A stretch of 64,000 nucleotides of DNA from Cepaea nemoralis (GCA_014155875.1 JACEFZ010004117.1:379001-443000), one strand, 5' to 3'. Numbered from the stretch's first letter, positions 34,245-45,764 are shown. Program-made: numbers and translations. Notes: a model not told the origin generated them from the letters alone.

Positions 34245-34740
34245 CCTATGTCCGCAAAACAACAGATAATAAATAGCATAATCACGCCAACCCTATGCTA
34301 CAAATGTCACACTTGGACATTATCCAAATCACTCTTGGACATTATTCAAATCACACTTACGTAAAATCAACATTTGTGAGATCAGATGCTTGAGGAGATC
34401 TGCCAACTTAACTAGCTGAGACAGAGTAAGAAGTGATATTATCAGACAGACTGTGGGATCAACACCTTGTGCCACATTTATTGAAAGACAGAAGATCATA
34501 TGGTTTGGCCATCTTGTTAGAATGCAACATCATCAACTACCAGCACTAGCCCTACATAGAAGACCATCAGCTACGAGAGCAAGAGGACGCCCGAGAAGAA
34601 CGTGGATTGACGACATCAAAGATACTGTGCAGCCACACGTAATGACAATCCCAGTGCCACCTATCTGGTGATGGTGCGCCAATTATTCCTCCCCATGACG
34701 CTTGACAGCAAAAGTGGAAGATGATGATGATGATGATGAC
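34245..34740 (+). pseudogene. Non-LTR family B, 3' end copy 3
   Basis: Same end as 12997-13442. The frame 34453-34671 encodes FIERQKIIWFGHLVRMQHHQ, RARGRPRRTWIDDIKDTVQ and a terminal block, followed by RQLFLP in another frame and a (GAT)n tail at 34720-34739. A short direct duplication of the TTGGACATTATCCAAATCAC word lies at 34310-34360. Confidence 0.87.
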
Positions 34741-35124
34741 TAAACAATTATAGTGGAGAAATCGAGGAAAGCGGTCGGTACAATACTGACTATATCACCC
34801 AACAAGTGCCAGTTTAGTCCGGGTAAATATGAATCTAACACCTTATTCCCGATAAGCCATGATGGCGTGGACATGTGATCCCTGCACTGGTTATCCTACT
34901 ACTGTATCACAGACACCTGGATATTCCCCAGCGAACAGCCGTATGGGCTGGGAAAAATTCAGCACTACACCGACATGTAACCACCTTCACCTATGTGATG
35001 TTTGCAAGGACGTGTCAAAATATGACCCAGCTTCAAGCTGCTGTGTTCTGTATTAGCGAGTTTATTTCTGTCTATAGTAAACATGTATTCTGTACTGCCA
35101 AGATATGCCTCATGAATTATCTAA
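34741..35124. other. Unassigned stretch
   Basis: A weak SINE4-tail resemblance near 34765-34800; nothing else recognised. Confidence 0.35.
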
Positions 35125-36463
35125 TTCTTTATTTATTGCAATCCCAAAGAAATTAGGAGCCTTGGAATGTGATCAACATCGAACAATTAGTATAATGAGT
35201 CACATCACTAAGATTTTGCTAAGAATTATCATGCCAAGAGTTAGGAAGAAAATACAACCTGAAATATGAGAAGAACAATGTGGGTTGTAGAAGGCAAGGG
35301 TACAGTAAATGCTGTGTATTTACTGAGAACAGTAATGGAACGTTCTATAGAAATAAACAAAGATCTACACCTTTGCTTTATTGACTTCACAAAGGCTTTC
35401 GATAAAGTGAGACATGTCGACATGAAAAGGGTGCTTGAAGATATACAAATTGATGGAAAAGACCTTAGACTTACTTGTAAAAACCATATATTGGAAACAA
35501 CAAGCTGCCATAAGAATTGATAATGAAGTAGGTCAATATCAGCCTATTAAGAGAGGTATGAGACAGGGATGTGTAATGTCTCCAGATCTTGTTCCCTTTA
35601 CAGTGAAAATATTTTTCAGAAATATAGAAGATACGGAAGAAATCATCATTTGGGGACGATACATTAATAACATTAGATGTGCAGATCATACATCTTGATT
35701 GCAGACAATGAATAGCCTGTTGATATTTAGTAGAAATTGTTGTTGCACACAGTGAACAACTAGGGTTAGAATTGAATTGTAAGAAGACACAGATTGTGGC
35801 CGTCACTGGGAAGAAGGAAATACCACAATGTAATATACAAGTAAATGGGCATATTCTTAAACAAGTGAATCGGAACAGTTGTCTCGGAACAGTCTAACAT
35901 CAGATGGGAGATGCCTTGAAGAGATTAGAACAAGAATTGCCTATTGCGAATGTAGCCTTTTGCAAGATAAAACACATACTGACCAGTAAAGAGATATCAA
36001 TTGAAGCGAGAAAAAGAGTGTTGAAGTGCTACATAGAACCTATACTTTTGTGTGGATGTGAAGCGTGGACAATGAGCAGACAAGCTGAAAAAGTCATCTA
36101 ATGACCGTGGAAATGTGGTTTCTGATGAAAGTACACAGAAGACCATGGACAGACAGAAAAACCAGTGAACAAGTCCTTCAAGAAACAAATGAAGATCGTA
36201 AACTGATTAGAGACATTAGACGTAGACAGTCAAAATTGTTTGGGCATTTTATGAGAATAAATGAATTGGAGAACTTAGTGACAACTGGCAAGATCGAAGG
36301 GAAGAGACCAAGGGGAAGACCGAGAACTAAATACCTGGATGGCTTGGCCACATGGCATGGTCAGGATAGAAACATGGAGCTGATCCACGACTCTGGTGAT
36401 CGAGTGAGATGGCGAAACATGACCACCAACGCTTATCGGTATGGCACATGATGGATGGATGGA
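35125..36463 (+). mobile_element. Non-LTR family A, copy 2 (reverse transcriptase)
   Basis: Starts slightly further 5' than copy 1 (IPKKLGALECDQHRTISIMS) and continues through FIDFTKAFDKV (about 35380) and GMRQGCVMSPDL. The catalytic block reads CADH instead of YADD (35678-35689), destroying the second Asp. The C-terminal part from 35904 is in several frames and ends ...NAYRYGT-stop at 36451, followed by a (TGGA)n tail. A stop after KIQPEI and multiple indels show it is dead. Confidence 0.92.
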
Positions 36464-36464
36464 C

Positions 36465-36740
36465 TACCAAGTCTATCTTCTTCCGTACTAACAAATCTGT
36501 CTTCTGTACTAACACTTCTATCTTCTTCTGTCCTAACAAATATATCTTCTATACTAACAAATATATCTTCTATACTAACAAATCTATTTTCTGCACTAAC
36601 AAGGCTTTTTATGTACTAACAAGTCTATCTTCTGTACTAACAAGGCTACCGTCTGTACTAATAAAGCTTTTTCTGTACTAACAAATATATGTTCTTGTGT
36701 TTTAACAAGTCTTATTTACCTCTATATTAACAAGTCTATA
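36465..36740. repeat. ~22-bp degenerate tandem repeat
   Basis: About 12 units around TCTTCTGTACTAACAAATCT. It begins right after the (TGGA)n tail of family A copy 2. Confidence 0.85.
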
Positions 36741-37584
36741 TATGTATATCTTAAGTGCCAAACGAATGACACGAAATGTTGTTAAATGGTGTCATCTTTA
36801 ACGCCGTGTGCGATCATAATGTTATTTACTTGGCCTGCTGTAACATCAGTGGCAACAACTAAACAGTTGTGATAGCACAGAAATGTGACACATGTCAAAT
36901 CAAACTGACAAAACTGGTATAATTAATCGTTACTTTTGAGATGTGCATCAATCTAAAAATTTCCTTCAAGTGTGTTAAAGCATACATTTCGTCTATCAGT
37001 TCGTGGGTATAATTATACACACTCCACCCCTATATTTAGTTTAGGCTTAACAAAACATGACCATAGGTATGAAGTTACACGCTCAGTATACACACACGGG
37101 AAATTGTCGAAGATGTATAGATTAGAATACGCTTCAGAAGCGAAGGAAACACACCACAGAGAACAGTAATAAAAAAAAAAAAACGAAAGAGGTATACTAA
37201 AGCAATTAACAGCGACTTTTTCCTCAACCAGCTTCGTGTGTTTTCTGTTCACCAGTTTGATGCCTGGCATCATCCGGGGTTGTCTCTCCTTGGTGTGCCC
37301 ATTGTATCTTTAGGAGAGTGTCTTTTATATTCCGACCTCTCCTTGGCGAGATTCTAGCCGTTTGAATACCAATATTTTCGCTCTGCATCCCTTGTCATAA
37401 TCTCTTCAAATTCTGTTAGAATAGATGATGCAGATGAAGTCTGTCAAATCCTATAGTAGTCGTCGCTTTATCTATGTATGAGGGAATACATTGTGTAGTG
37501 ATTACGATTGGAATACAAAGGGAAAGAAGATCTTTTATGGCCCTATCAAATTTGTGGAAGTCAAGAGTAAATTAATCCTAGCAT
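36741..37584. other. Unassigned stretch
   Basis: No gene or repeat recognised; an A run lies at 37170-37182. Confidence 0.45.
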
Positions 37585-38045
37585 CAGATTTAAATATTCA
37601 ATTCTAACTTTACATCTTGTACTACCGTATGTATCAGAAACACGAAGAACGGCTAAAACGTTTCCAAATAAATTACACACATCCATCAATTGGTGTTACA
37701 CAAAATAGGAACTAACATGGTATCATCAGCAATGGGGAGCTTATGGATAGAGCTAGATAAACGCGAGTGAATAAAGAGGTGAAGAAATGACTCTGGCATT
37801 GATTACAATTGACATCGAGAACACGTGATAATAGTAAAACTAGAAATGCCTTTATTTGGAACCAACAAGACAATAATTAGAGGAAAACGCAAAAACATGG
37901 AGAAGAGAAACAGAAATGAATAATATTGGAAGAACATAGATGGAGTTGTATCTCTTAGCTAAGAATACGACTTCTTGGAGTGAGTTGGCTGAGGAACTAT
38001 CTCCCAGTGAGGAGGGGCTGGCTGTGTCTGTGTAAAGGCTCAGAG
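37585..38045 (+). pseudogene. Old non-LTR C-terminal remnant
   Basis: Broken frames read VLPYVSETRRTAKT near the start (the YGSETW block of the thumb region, decayed). Later they read KTWRRETEMNNIGRT and LLAKNTTSWSELAEEL, matching the WRRT...LGKTW...LAQDR...W order at the C-terminus of many non-LTR proteins. Heavily decayed, family unresolved. Confidence 0.55.
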
Positions 38046-38327
38046 AAGAATGAATATACGATTATGACATGATAACAGTTGTGGTATAATGTATTTATTT
38101 ATAACCCACAATGACCAAACATCGCGAACGGATAATACAACTCACTATGTGAACATATACCACTCATGATACATCGTATGTATAACCCACACTGGATTAC
38201 CGCATGGCGAAGAGATATCGTATCCACCTCACATATTGTGGGACATGAGTTCTCTTCATCGATAAGGCCATGCTTATTTCTTATTTTAAGATGAAATTAA
38301 ACCCGATGCTTGAAAGCCTGCCTAGCA

Positions 38328-38620
38328 GACATCATCATCGTCATCATGTGCGACACTGTTAAGTGTGGTAGTAGTCACTTGTCACCATCCCACACAATCA
38401 GAAGTCATGGGTTAGGTCTGTATTATGCCATGTGACCAAACCATTTAGGTATTTATCCCTTTGTCCTCCATGTGCTTCCATACCATCAAGCTGGCCAGTT
38501 GTGGCCAAGTCCTCAAATCTAACTCTACTCACAGCGTTTCCAACCTGCTGGATGCTCCCCAACTATATCCCTGGTGTCTCTGTCATTTTGATCTGACTGT
38601 GTTATACATCTTCACAGAAA
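38328..38620 (-). pseudogene. Non-LTR family A remnant, copy 6
   Basis: The minus strand keeps EDLATTGQLDG, DKYLNGLVTWHNTD and the terminal region next to CATCATCATCG (the tail). Substitutions and indels are many, so this is one of the oldest copies. Confidence 0.65.
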
Positions 38621-38623
38621 GGC

Positions 38624-38625
38624 TT

Positions 38626-38702
<77 letters not shown>

Positions 38703-38703
38703 G
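38624..38703. repeat. (TTG)n microsatellite
   Basis: About 26 units at the 3' (left) end of a minus-strand SINE2, and so possibly derived from its A-rich tail. Confidence 0.95.
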
Positions 38704-38905
38704 CGTATCCCTTACAGGACTTGCAGTCAACACCAGCATTTTTCAGCTGCCGTTGATGTACTAGGCAAGATTACGCTCAGTAGTTTGCCATTTCTTTCTG
38801 AGCGACCGGCTCACATACCCCGTAAGTTACCTACGCGGCGAGAGGCCAGAGAGACCGGCACAAAAAGACTGGCTTTCCCCTTTCTCCCTGTCCGTCGTTA
38901 GGGGC
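38704..38905 (-). mobile_element. SINE2 copy
   Basis: GCGTATCCCTTACAGGACTT, CAGTCAACACCAGCATTTTT and ACGCTCAGTAGTTTGCCATT match the family core; the head at the right is diverged. Confidence 0.8.
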
Positions 38906-39009
38906 ATACCGTTAACCTTATACATTGTTCTCATTGTGGTAGGCTGTAAAGGGTGTACACCTAACTAACCACATCGGGTACTAAGTCGATGGTAATGTCT
39001 GCACTGAAG

Positions 39010-39445
39010 GTCTCATTGCTATTATAGTTAGTCAACTATAGTTTATGCATGCCATCTCTGACCCAACAATGGAATCTGTAAGAGCCTTCCCCTGTCGGTT
39101 TTCTCCGTATAATCCCATTCTCTGCTCCGAGCATTAAAACCTCCAAATATCAGAAACCTGCTTCCAGGAATTTCCTCCAACCCCCTGAGCTAGTCCCAGT
39201 GATCCTCGGTGACAGCAGAACCCACCTCAATATACACATTCCATTCAATCTCCATCTGTTTATCCTGAACTTGTTGCTCATTACAATTCCACTTGCTCAT
39301 GTCCAGCACCGTATACCACACTCCCTGCCTTACCAACAAACCTTACCCGTGTCCCCTGACCAGCAGGATAAATTAGCCCACATATCCACGACACTGATAG
39401 TTCTTCATGTTCAGTTCCTGCAGCATCATGGCATCAGTGTCATAG
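39010..39445 (-). pseudogene. Non-LTR endonuclease (EEP) fragment
   Basis: On the minus strand the order is MLQELNMKNYQC (position of the catalytic Glu), LDMSKWN, then FLIFGGFNARSREWDYTEKT followed by DRGRLL. This is the apurinic-type endonuclease of a non-LTR element, with GGFNAR in place of the usual GDFNA, so the Asp is lost. At least three stops or frame changes. It is the only endonuclease seen besides that of the I-like element and is a different family. Confidence 0.65.
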
Positions 39446-39678
39446 ACTAACCTCCATGGAAACAAATATCGCAACATTGTAGCATGCCAGACATGTCATG
39501 CCAGGCTACTACGGATGGTTCGTAGCACTGGACACCTCATCCCTTTGAAATATCGGGCTGCAAAATCTAATAATTATGAACAAGGCTACACAGGGCTTGG
39601 TGCGAGCTGTCGAGTACTGATGCTTGATAACAGTGTATTCCCTCGGTGAATGTAAACACAGAAGGCACACACAAACTA

Positions 39679-39935
39679 TTGCACGATTTATTGCCTGGCA
39701 TATATTTCGTTCATCTCCTCAGGTGCATACTGCAACGTTATATATCATGTGAGATGAGTTCGTGTTTCATTCTTAAGCTGAAACAATTAAAACACATGGT
39801 CACAAATATTGTTCGAATGTGGAACATCTGTTATTCGCAAGGTGATTTCAAATTTGGAACACTTCGTATGATATATAACTGCAGTATGCACCTGACCAGA
39901 TGCAGCGAAATATGCCAGGCAATAAATCGTGCAAC
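39679..39935. mobile_element. Palindromic element, copy B
   Basis: Arms at 39679-39750 and 39866-39935 are inverted copies of each other (TTGCACGATTTATTGCCTGG paired with CCAGGCAATAAATCGTGCAA; GGTGCATACTGCA with TGCAGTATGCACC). The centre is 115 bases. The same arms frame 27517-28087. Confidence 0.72.
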
Positions 39936-39987
39936 ATGTTGTTTGTGGCTTCTGTGCTTAGACGTATGCTTCATTCGGAGATGACAG

Positions 39988-40060
39988 GAAGAAGAAGAAG
40001 AAGAAGAAGAAGAAGAAGAAGAAGAAGAAGAAGAAGAAGAAGAAGAAGAAGAAGAAGAAG
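39988..40060. repeat. (GAA)n microsatellite
   Basis: About 24 units, located 50 bases after the palindromic element. Poly-Arg and poly-Ser frames are artefacts. Confidence 0.95.
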
Positions 40061-40748
40061 ACACGGCAACACCAGATACTCTATTACTCAAAAACACCAA
40101 GCCCTTTACACGGCATTCCGTCCAGCTAGTAAAGGAGAAAAAAAATAACCCTGTCCCGTCTGCCAGTAATGGAATACAAATTGATTTAAAGTAATAGTAA
40201 AGTGCAAGCTTTCATTCTGCTAGGTTATCGACCTTGTCTGTGGCACGCGATTTCTAACTGCTGATCGTGATATTTCTCACCCTGAAAAAGGAAAGTTGAT
40301 ATATAATACTTAAGTAACACGTTCTAGAGACTGTAGAAGAAACACGCTTGGTGAACATTGATGGGGATGGCGTGAAAGGAGAGACATCCATAAAAAAAAA
40401 AGTAAGGAAATGAATACTAAGCATACAAACGGAGCAGGTATGGGAATGTCCCGAGAGCTGTGATGTCGGTTCTTGACTCAACTGAACTCAACTCAGCTGC
40501 ATGAGAATTACATACGATTATTACAAATGCAATTATTAACGGAACGCTGAATTGTTACTTTCTCCTGTTATCAGTCAAAGCAATAAATGAGAAGAAAGGA
40601 ATGAAATATATTATTGAGGTCACGCTAGCCCCTTAGCAAATGCTGCCCTCTGGAATATGAGCTTCACTTATTCTACCCCGTGGCATTGTGAAGCGGTGTG
40701 GCCAGTTCTCATCCACGCCCTCTTTACTTTCAAGAAATTTCCCAGAAA
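40061..40748. other. Mostly unassigned; repeat G tail
   Basis: 40430-40485 matches the end of repeat G (GGAGCAGGTATGGGAATGTC, then CGGTTCTTGACTCAAC). The rest is not recognised. Confidence 0.4.
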
Positions 40749-41072
40749 GTTATGAATAAAATCCCGTACCTATGTCATGAGGCAAGGTCGACCCTATAGC
40801 CAGTTATGAATAAAATCCCGTACCTATGTTATGAGGCAAGGTCGACCCTATAGCCAGTTATGTATAAAATCCCGTACCTATGTCATGAGGCAAGGTCGAC
40901 CCTATAGCCAGTTATGTATAAAATCCCGTACCTATGTCATGAGGCAAGGTCGACCCTATAGCCAGTTATGTATAAAATCCCGTACCTATGTTATGAGGCA
41001 AGGTCGACCCTATAGCCAGTTATGTATAAAATCCCGTACCTATGTTATGAGGCGAGGTCGACACTATAGCCC
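40749..41072. repeat. 54-bp minisatellite, 6 copies
   Basis: Six near-identical 54-bp units beginning GTTATGAATAAAATCCCGTA. Variants (GAATAAA/GTATAAA, GTCATG/GTTATG) are shared between neighbouring units. 54 is 18 codons, so one frame repeats an 18-residue motif starting MRQGRPYSQL; nothing else supports coding. Confidence 0.95.
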
Positions 41073-41744
41073 GCTTTTCAGAAGAAGAAAAAAGAGTCCT
41101 GTCACTGCTGAGAATTGAACCTGAACCACTGTTTTTTGTAAGCAAAAAACTAACCGTTTGATGACCTATGGTGAGTGGAGGGTTCGAAATCAGCCGCGGA
41201 TGATTTGGAAATAACAGAGACCATGTAGCTGGAGCAGTAAGGTCACCGTCTGTATAGAATTTCGCACCGCTACAAGGCAGTATTAGTCGGTGGATTACCT
41301 GGAACTTGCGAATGTCTCCCCATAACGCCGCCTCTAGGAGTATTTCATTGCTGCAAGGGACAAGTCGGCGAGTACATAAACTAGTCACATATCGCATAAA
41401 GTCATTGCCTAGTATATGTTAACGTCTGGAATCCAGCTGCAGTGGTCTTCTGCTATCTGATTGATTTATGTAACCTGATTTCGTATTGGAGCACGTACTT
41501 GGATGTACTGACCGGGTCACGCAGGAGCGCGAGGGAACAAGCGAGCAGGTTTATTAGTGGCGAGAACCTCAGTAGTTAGAACACTCACAGTGGATAAGAT
41601 AGACATTATAATGACCACATGTGAACGCATGCTGGTTGAAGACACAATGGCAGATGTCGGTAAGTTGTAAGTAACCCACTCTTTTGCCCGTCTTAAGGCA
41701 CTTTGAGCATATGGTGCTTCACCCATAGTTGCATAGGCCTGTCG
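41073..41744. other. Mostly unassigned
   Basis: 41095-41165 has a minus-strand B-box-like GGTTCAATTCTC, a possible SINE head. The remainder shows nothing recognisable. Confidence 0.35.
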
Positions 41745-41877
41745 GCATGTGATAAGTAGAATGGTTAGTATCACGTCCCAAAACATTTCTTGGTACTCAT
41801 TTTAGGTTATGTCGGGTAAGGAATCCATGACCATCGGGCCGGCTGGCGAGCGTTTAGTCATTACGCTACCGTGGCCA
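41745..41877 (-). mobile_element. SINE4 copy
   Basis: The minus-strand head CCACGGTAGCGTAATGAC, then GGTCATGGATTCC, then the tail ACCAAGAAATGTTTTGGGA. The right flank to about 41960 is shared, inverted, with 30790-30852. Confidence 0.72.
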
Positions 41878-42095
41878 AAACGACTGATCCATCGATATAT
41901 TTAAAGATCCGTGAACTTGGACTTAAGTATGGGTCTGGCAAGAAGGAGTGTCGAAGAGGACAATTCCAACGTGTTTGCCACAGGTTTGTTAGTAGAACGA
42001 TGAGCATCCACACCTTACGTGTGCTTCGCGAGACGGGTCATCTATTTTTATGTTTCTGTGTGCTGTGATGCCGATTCTTAAATCAATCAGCGGAA

Positions 42096-42345
42096 GGTCA
42101 GCATGGCCGAATGGATAAGAATGCGTGTTCTTAAACATTCGGTGTGCTGATGCCGAGGTAAGGAGTTCAACCTCTACACCGGACAGTTGCACTAAAATGT
42201 TGACCTCTCGTGCTTAACTTTGGGACGTAAATTACAAGTACCGCTGAAGTCTGCGTGGGTTTGCTTCATGGCGGGGGACACTGTTAATAGGGAAAGCTAA
42301 TGCATAAGCAAAATTCAGTCCAGCTCTACTAGAAATAGTATTATG
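42096..42345 (+). mobile_element. SINE3 copy
   Basis: The best SINE3 head: GGTCAGCATGGCCGAATGGA with B-box-like GGAGTTCAACCTC. The body has GTAAATTACAAGTACCGC and AATAGGGAAAGCTAATGC. Confidence 0.85.
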
Positions 42346-42689
42346 GACTACTACGCTTGAGATCAAAGCGAGCCAGCAGCAACAAAACAATCAATCAGCG
42401 TAATAGAATATACTCTATATGCTTCTCATGTCTGTCATTTGCCGAGTCAGGAAAAAGTGGAGCGAGATTTTCCGTGTACGAGATGTTGGCCATGTTCTCA
42501 TGAGAGATCTTGGCTGGTGAGGTTCGAGTGACTTTTGGCCTAACGGCAATTAGCCTGACTGTGGCTCTTATTGGATCCACTACCGTTGTATGCCAGACTT
42601 GTGTAAATTGCATTATTGGAGCAAACAAAGTAGGGCCGTATTTTTGTAGAAACACGTAGTTGTGAAACCAAGAGGCCAGGGTGAGGTTA

Positions 42690-42935
42690 GGTGTTTCTTC
42701 TGGTTTTAGTTAATATTGACAGACGGGCACCTCTTGACAGACGATAGTTTGTAAAATGGAGTTATATCTCTCCATAACACAAAGCCTGGGCTGAATTTAG
42801 AAATCATGTGTTGCCCATGCAGCATGATCTCTATCTCGGCCTGCTTAGTTTAATCCAGAGGAAAGGTAACACCAACATGTCTGGAAGACAAGCTTCAGAA
42901 GCTGCGGATAAGCAAAGCAATGCTCTAACTCTCCG
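42690..42935. repeat. Repeat H, copy 1
   Basis: About 200 bp (CACAAAGCCTGGGCTGAATT through AAGCAAAGCAATGCTC) recur at 45765-45970 in the same orientation with about 85% identity by eye. Not similar to the SINE or LINE families here. Confidence 0.7.
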
Positions 42936-43230
42936 CCTGTCGGAGCTTCGATCCTAGACCACCTGCCGTCCAAGACTTAGGGCCTGATCTGCCCTGCCAT
43001 GACATTTAGTCTTTTGGTTGCATTTCCTCGCACTAGGATAAGGTTTGTACCCTCCCAGTTGCACTCCTCCACCAGAAGCCGTTGGCACAATGTGGGTGTC
43101 GGGTTTGGTGAACGCAGCCCAACTATCGGCGCTAACAGAAATCAGGTTGTACCGTCTTCTGTCATACGGTAACTCAGTCATATCCGACTAAGACCTGACA
43201 TAATTAGTTAATATAAAAGGTAGTAAAGTA
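42936..43230. other. Unassigned; open minus-strand frame
   Basis: A 75-codon minus frame (42954-43181) and an overlapping frame reading NWEGTNLILVRGNATKRLNV look protein-like but match nothing I recognise. It continues from repeat H and may be part of the same element. Confidence 0.35.
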
Positions 43231-43245
43231 CTACATTTCAGGAGG

Positions 43246-43462
43246 GGATGACTTCATTTCACCGGGTTTACCCCATCTGGCCCAGTGTCTCTCCAGGGGA
43301 TGACAAGTTGCTTGCCGAGAGATCGCACAAACCACGAACTCCGTAGCTCCAACGATGACCCTCAGGAGTATCCGGGTAAAATGAATATGTGGTCCAGGAA
43401 ACGAACTCACGACATTCAGAACTCGAGGCAGACGGTGTAATATTTCGCTACGAAGACTCCCT
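43246..43462 (-). mobile_element. SINE1 copy
   Basis: Reverse-orientation SINE1 (GACTTCATTTCACCGGGTTT, GAACTCCGTAGCTCCAACG, CGCTACGAAGACTCC). Flanks TTAGTTAATATAAA (43204-43217) and TTAGTTAACATAAA (43464-43477) form a 14-bp target duplication with one mismatch. Confidence 0.87.
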
Positions 43463-43815
43463 GTTAGTTAACATAAATTAGTGAAGTCAGACGAGAAACT
43501 TTAGAAGCGATAACTTTAGAAGTAGCAGCGTCGCGGTCTCCATTGTTGTCAATCCTCCCTGACAGACTCACAGACAATAAATGTGCATTGTCAGTTTCTT
43601 TTCTAATTTAACTTAACATTTCACAGATTTGATATCCGATATTAATAATGAATAGTCGAAGTATGAGAGTCCCCATCTCTCATAAAGTAGAACAAGCGTT
43701 CAATTCCTCCGTGAAGATCAAGTTTTGCGTCTGTCGCTATTGAAATAAACATTCTAGTCGGTACACTGTGTGGCGACCGCCTTGGCAAGTCTGATACACC
43801 CCTTCCTTAAACAAA
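43463..43815. other. Unassigned stretch
   Basis: Nothing recognised. Confidence 0.4.
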
Positions 43816-43939
43816 CAATAGTGTGACAAAATCCTACCTTCCATGTCGTGAAACAATGTGTTGTATAATTGTCTTTGAACGTTTACATAAACAACACATT
43901 GTTTTAAGACGTGGAAGGTAGGATTGTGTCACACTATTG
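43816..43939. repeat. 124-bp hairpin (foldback MITE-like)
   Basis: The left arm CAATAGTGTGACAAAATCCT through CCTTCCATG is inverted at the right as AGGATTGTGTCACACTATTG. Pairing covers about 50 bases per arm with few mismatches, and a loop of about 25 bases (TATAATTGTCTTTGAACG). Confidence 0.88.
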
Positions 43940-44579
43940 CCTTTTGCAAGAAATCGCAATTAACCCCAACGCTGAATGATTTTATAGGCAGTTTTACATT
44001 CAGTAGTTTACCATAGCTTTCTGAATGTAAAGTCAACGTTTAAATCCATCTGAGTGGTATAGTGAGCTTTCCTCCTACCCCGCCATCAGCGCATCGGAAG
44101 CTCTAGCGCAAGCACATTACACCATGCAGTCTGCCACGTAAACGTTACATAAATATAACGAGAGGAAACTGAAGTGTTGAGCAGATAAGACTGATTTCGC
44201 TGAGTCAAAACTCTGGTCCACTGGCCGAGTGAATAGTCCCCTATTTGGATACCTTTTCCCTGTGATTAACTCACAAAACGACACATTTTCAGTGAGAAAG
44301 AAAACTCCTGACCTATCATAGCGGAAGGACTATCTTATTCCCCCCGTCTCACACAACGCTTAATACTGAAGCTGTTTTCTATCACTACTTGGCCCCTTGT
44401 GTCAGGACACTTGTATGTCACACGGGTACGTCTTTAATGCGCTCCAGTTTTCTCCCATATGTCACACAATGAGAATCTCAGCACAGTGCACGGGCTCTGT
44501 AGCACCGACAAGGGTCAATATGTGAGTTTACGTAACCTACAAATAATATAAACATTCTTCTGTGAGTTGCAAACTTAGT
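43940..44579. other. Mostly unassigned; short SINE2 piece
   Basis: 43988-44035 matches the SINE2 core (TTTACATTCAGTAGTTTACC). No other feature is seen. Confidence 0.4.
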
Positions 44580-44790
44580 TGCATCTCCTTTACATGACGT
44601 GGCAGTCAACCCCAGCGTTGTTTTGCTGTTTGTCATCACTTCGCAAGTTTACGTTCAGTAGTTTGCCTTTGCTTTCTGAACAACCGGCACTCATACCTTT
44701 GTATGGGAACTAACGCAAGACGATCTGCTTCCAAATCGCCCGCAGCTGTGTTTCGAAAGTGGTATGTTGGATTACGAATTGCGTTAGCAA
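44580..44790 (-). mobile_element. SINE2 copy
   Basis: GCATCTCCTTTACATGACGT, CAGTCAACCCCAGCG, TACGTTCAGTAGTTTGCC and the head end ATTACGAATTGCGTTAGC match the copy at 1381-1624 in reverse orientation. Confidence 0.83.
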
Positions 44791-45499
44791 CACCTACGCC
44801 ACAGACCCGGTCTTCTGTGGGTATGATTTCTAGGCGTGCTGTTTTCCATTTCCAACTACCGAGAGATGTTTCATGTGCTCATAGTTCACGTAGACTTGTC
44901 CTATTTTCGCCTTATCAGAGAAGTCTGGACGTTCAGTCTGGATTGGATGAAGAATGACTTGCGCGATGAATTGGATTAAAGGGAGGAAGAGTTGCGCAAT
45001 TCGTCGACCTCACTCTCTCGCCTGAGTCCATCTGAATCCAGTGGCAGGACAAGTTAAGACGACTGGAGACGAATACAGGTGCAGTGGATGACCAGGGCGC
45101 TCTACGTGCCTTGCCGTGCTCATTACGTTCCACAACGCTTTGCAGGTAAACGCCGTCTTGCCCGTTGAATCAGGAATGATTTCTTCCGCGCAGTCTGCCG
45201 GATCCTGTCTTCACATTCTGGGTAGGCATACCCTAGTTCACCGCTTGGTTTGACACCAAATCGGCTACCCGCGCCTGGTTTAGCCAGCCTCTCACAGCTG
45301 TTGCCCGGGGGGTGGCCGCTGTCGCATGCTGACAGCTACTAGGAGCCACAGGCGTGAGCTGGGTGTCAGCTTGGACCAGTGGGGGATGGGTCCTGAAAAG
45401 GACATGAGAGTCATCCTCACCAAAGGTGCTACCAATGCCTGATACCCCGTACCCCCCCCCCCCCCCCACGTTCAGTCTACTACCCAAGAAACACGAAGT
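44791..45499. other. GC-richer unassigned block with open minus frames
   Basis: Two open minus-strand frames (44933-45133 and 45233-45487) lie in GC-richer sequence. They read HGKARRAPWSSTAPVF... and GVSGIGSTFGEDDSH... respectively. I recognise no domain. They could be translations of a further repeat; a poly-C run (45449-45466) starts the second. Confidence 0.3.
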
Positions 45500-45722
45500 C
45501 GTTCTGTCACTGTCATATACTGCCTATAGTACCTTGCAGTGTAGGGCAGGGGAGTCTTAGCCTGAGGAATTAAGGCCGCCTGGCTAGTGCAATCGCCACG
45601 AACTGTGCAGGTTAGGATTTTCTTTTCGTCCCCGACAGAAAAACACCCACACCCCACCGAGGATTCGAACGCGAGTCTCCCAAAGGAGAACCCAGTGTGC
45701 TTAGCCACTCGGCAAGACACGG
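45500..45722 (-). mobile_element. SINE5 (tRNA-like head)
   Basis: The minus strand begins GTCTTGCCGAGTGGCTAAGC (A-box-like) and has GCGTTCGAATCCTCG (B-box-like) about 30 bases on, with a long variable-arm region as in Leu/Ser tRNAs. About 150 bases of unrelated body follow. It is seen once, so family status is inferred from the head only. Confidence 0.55.
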
Positions 45723-45764
45723 ATTGATTGGGGATTATAGAATCTTCATCGATCGTAACTTGAC

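Noticed and set aside
40831..41118. Repeat protein gene with 18-residue units
   Set aside because: The frame is created by a 54-bp minisatellite; there is no promoter, signal or homology to support it.
43816..43939. Calling the hairpin a microRNA gene
   Set aside because: Sequence alone cannot separate a small-RNA precursor from a foldback MITE; reported as a hairpin only.
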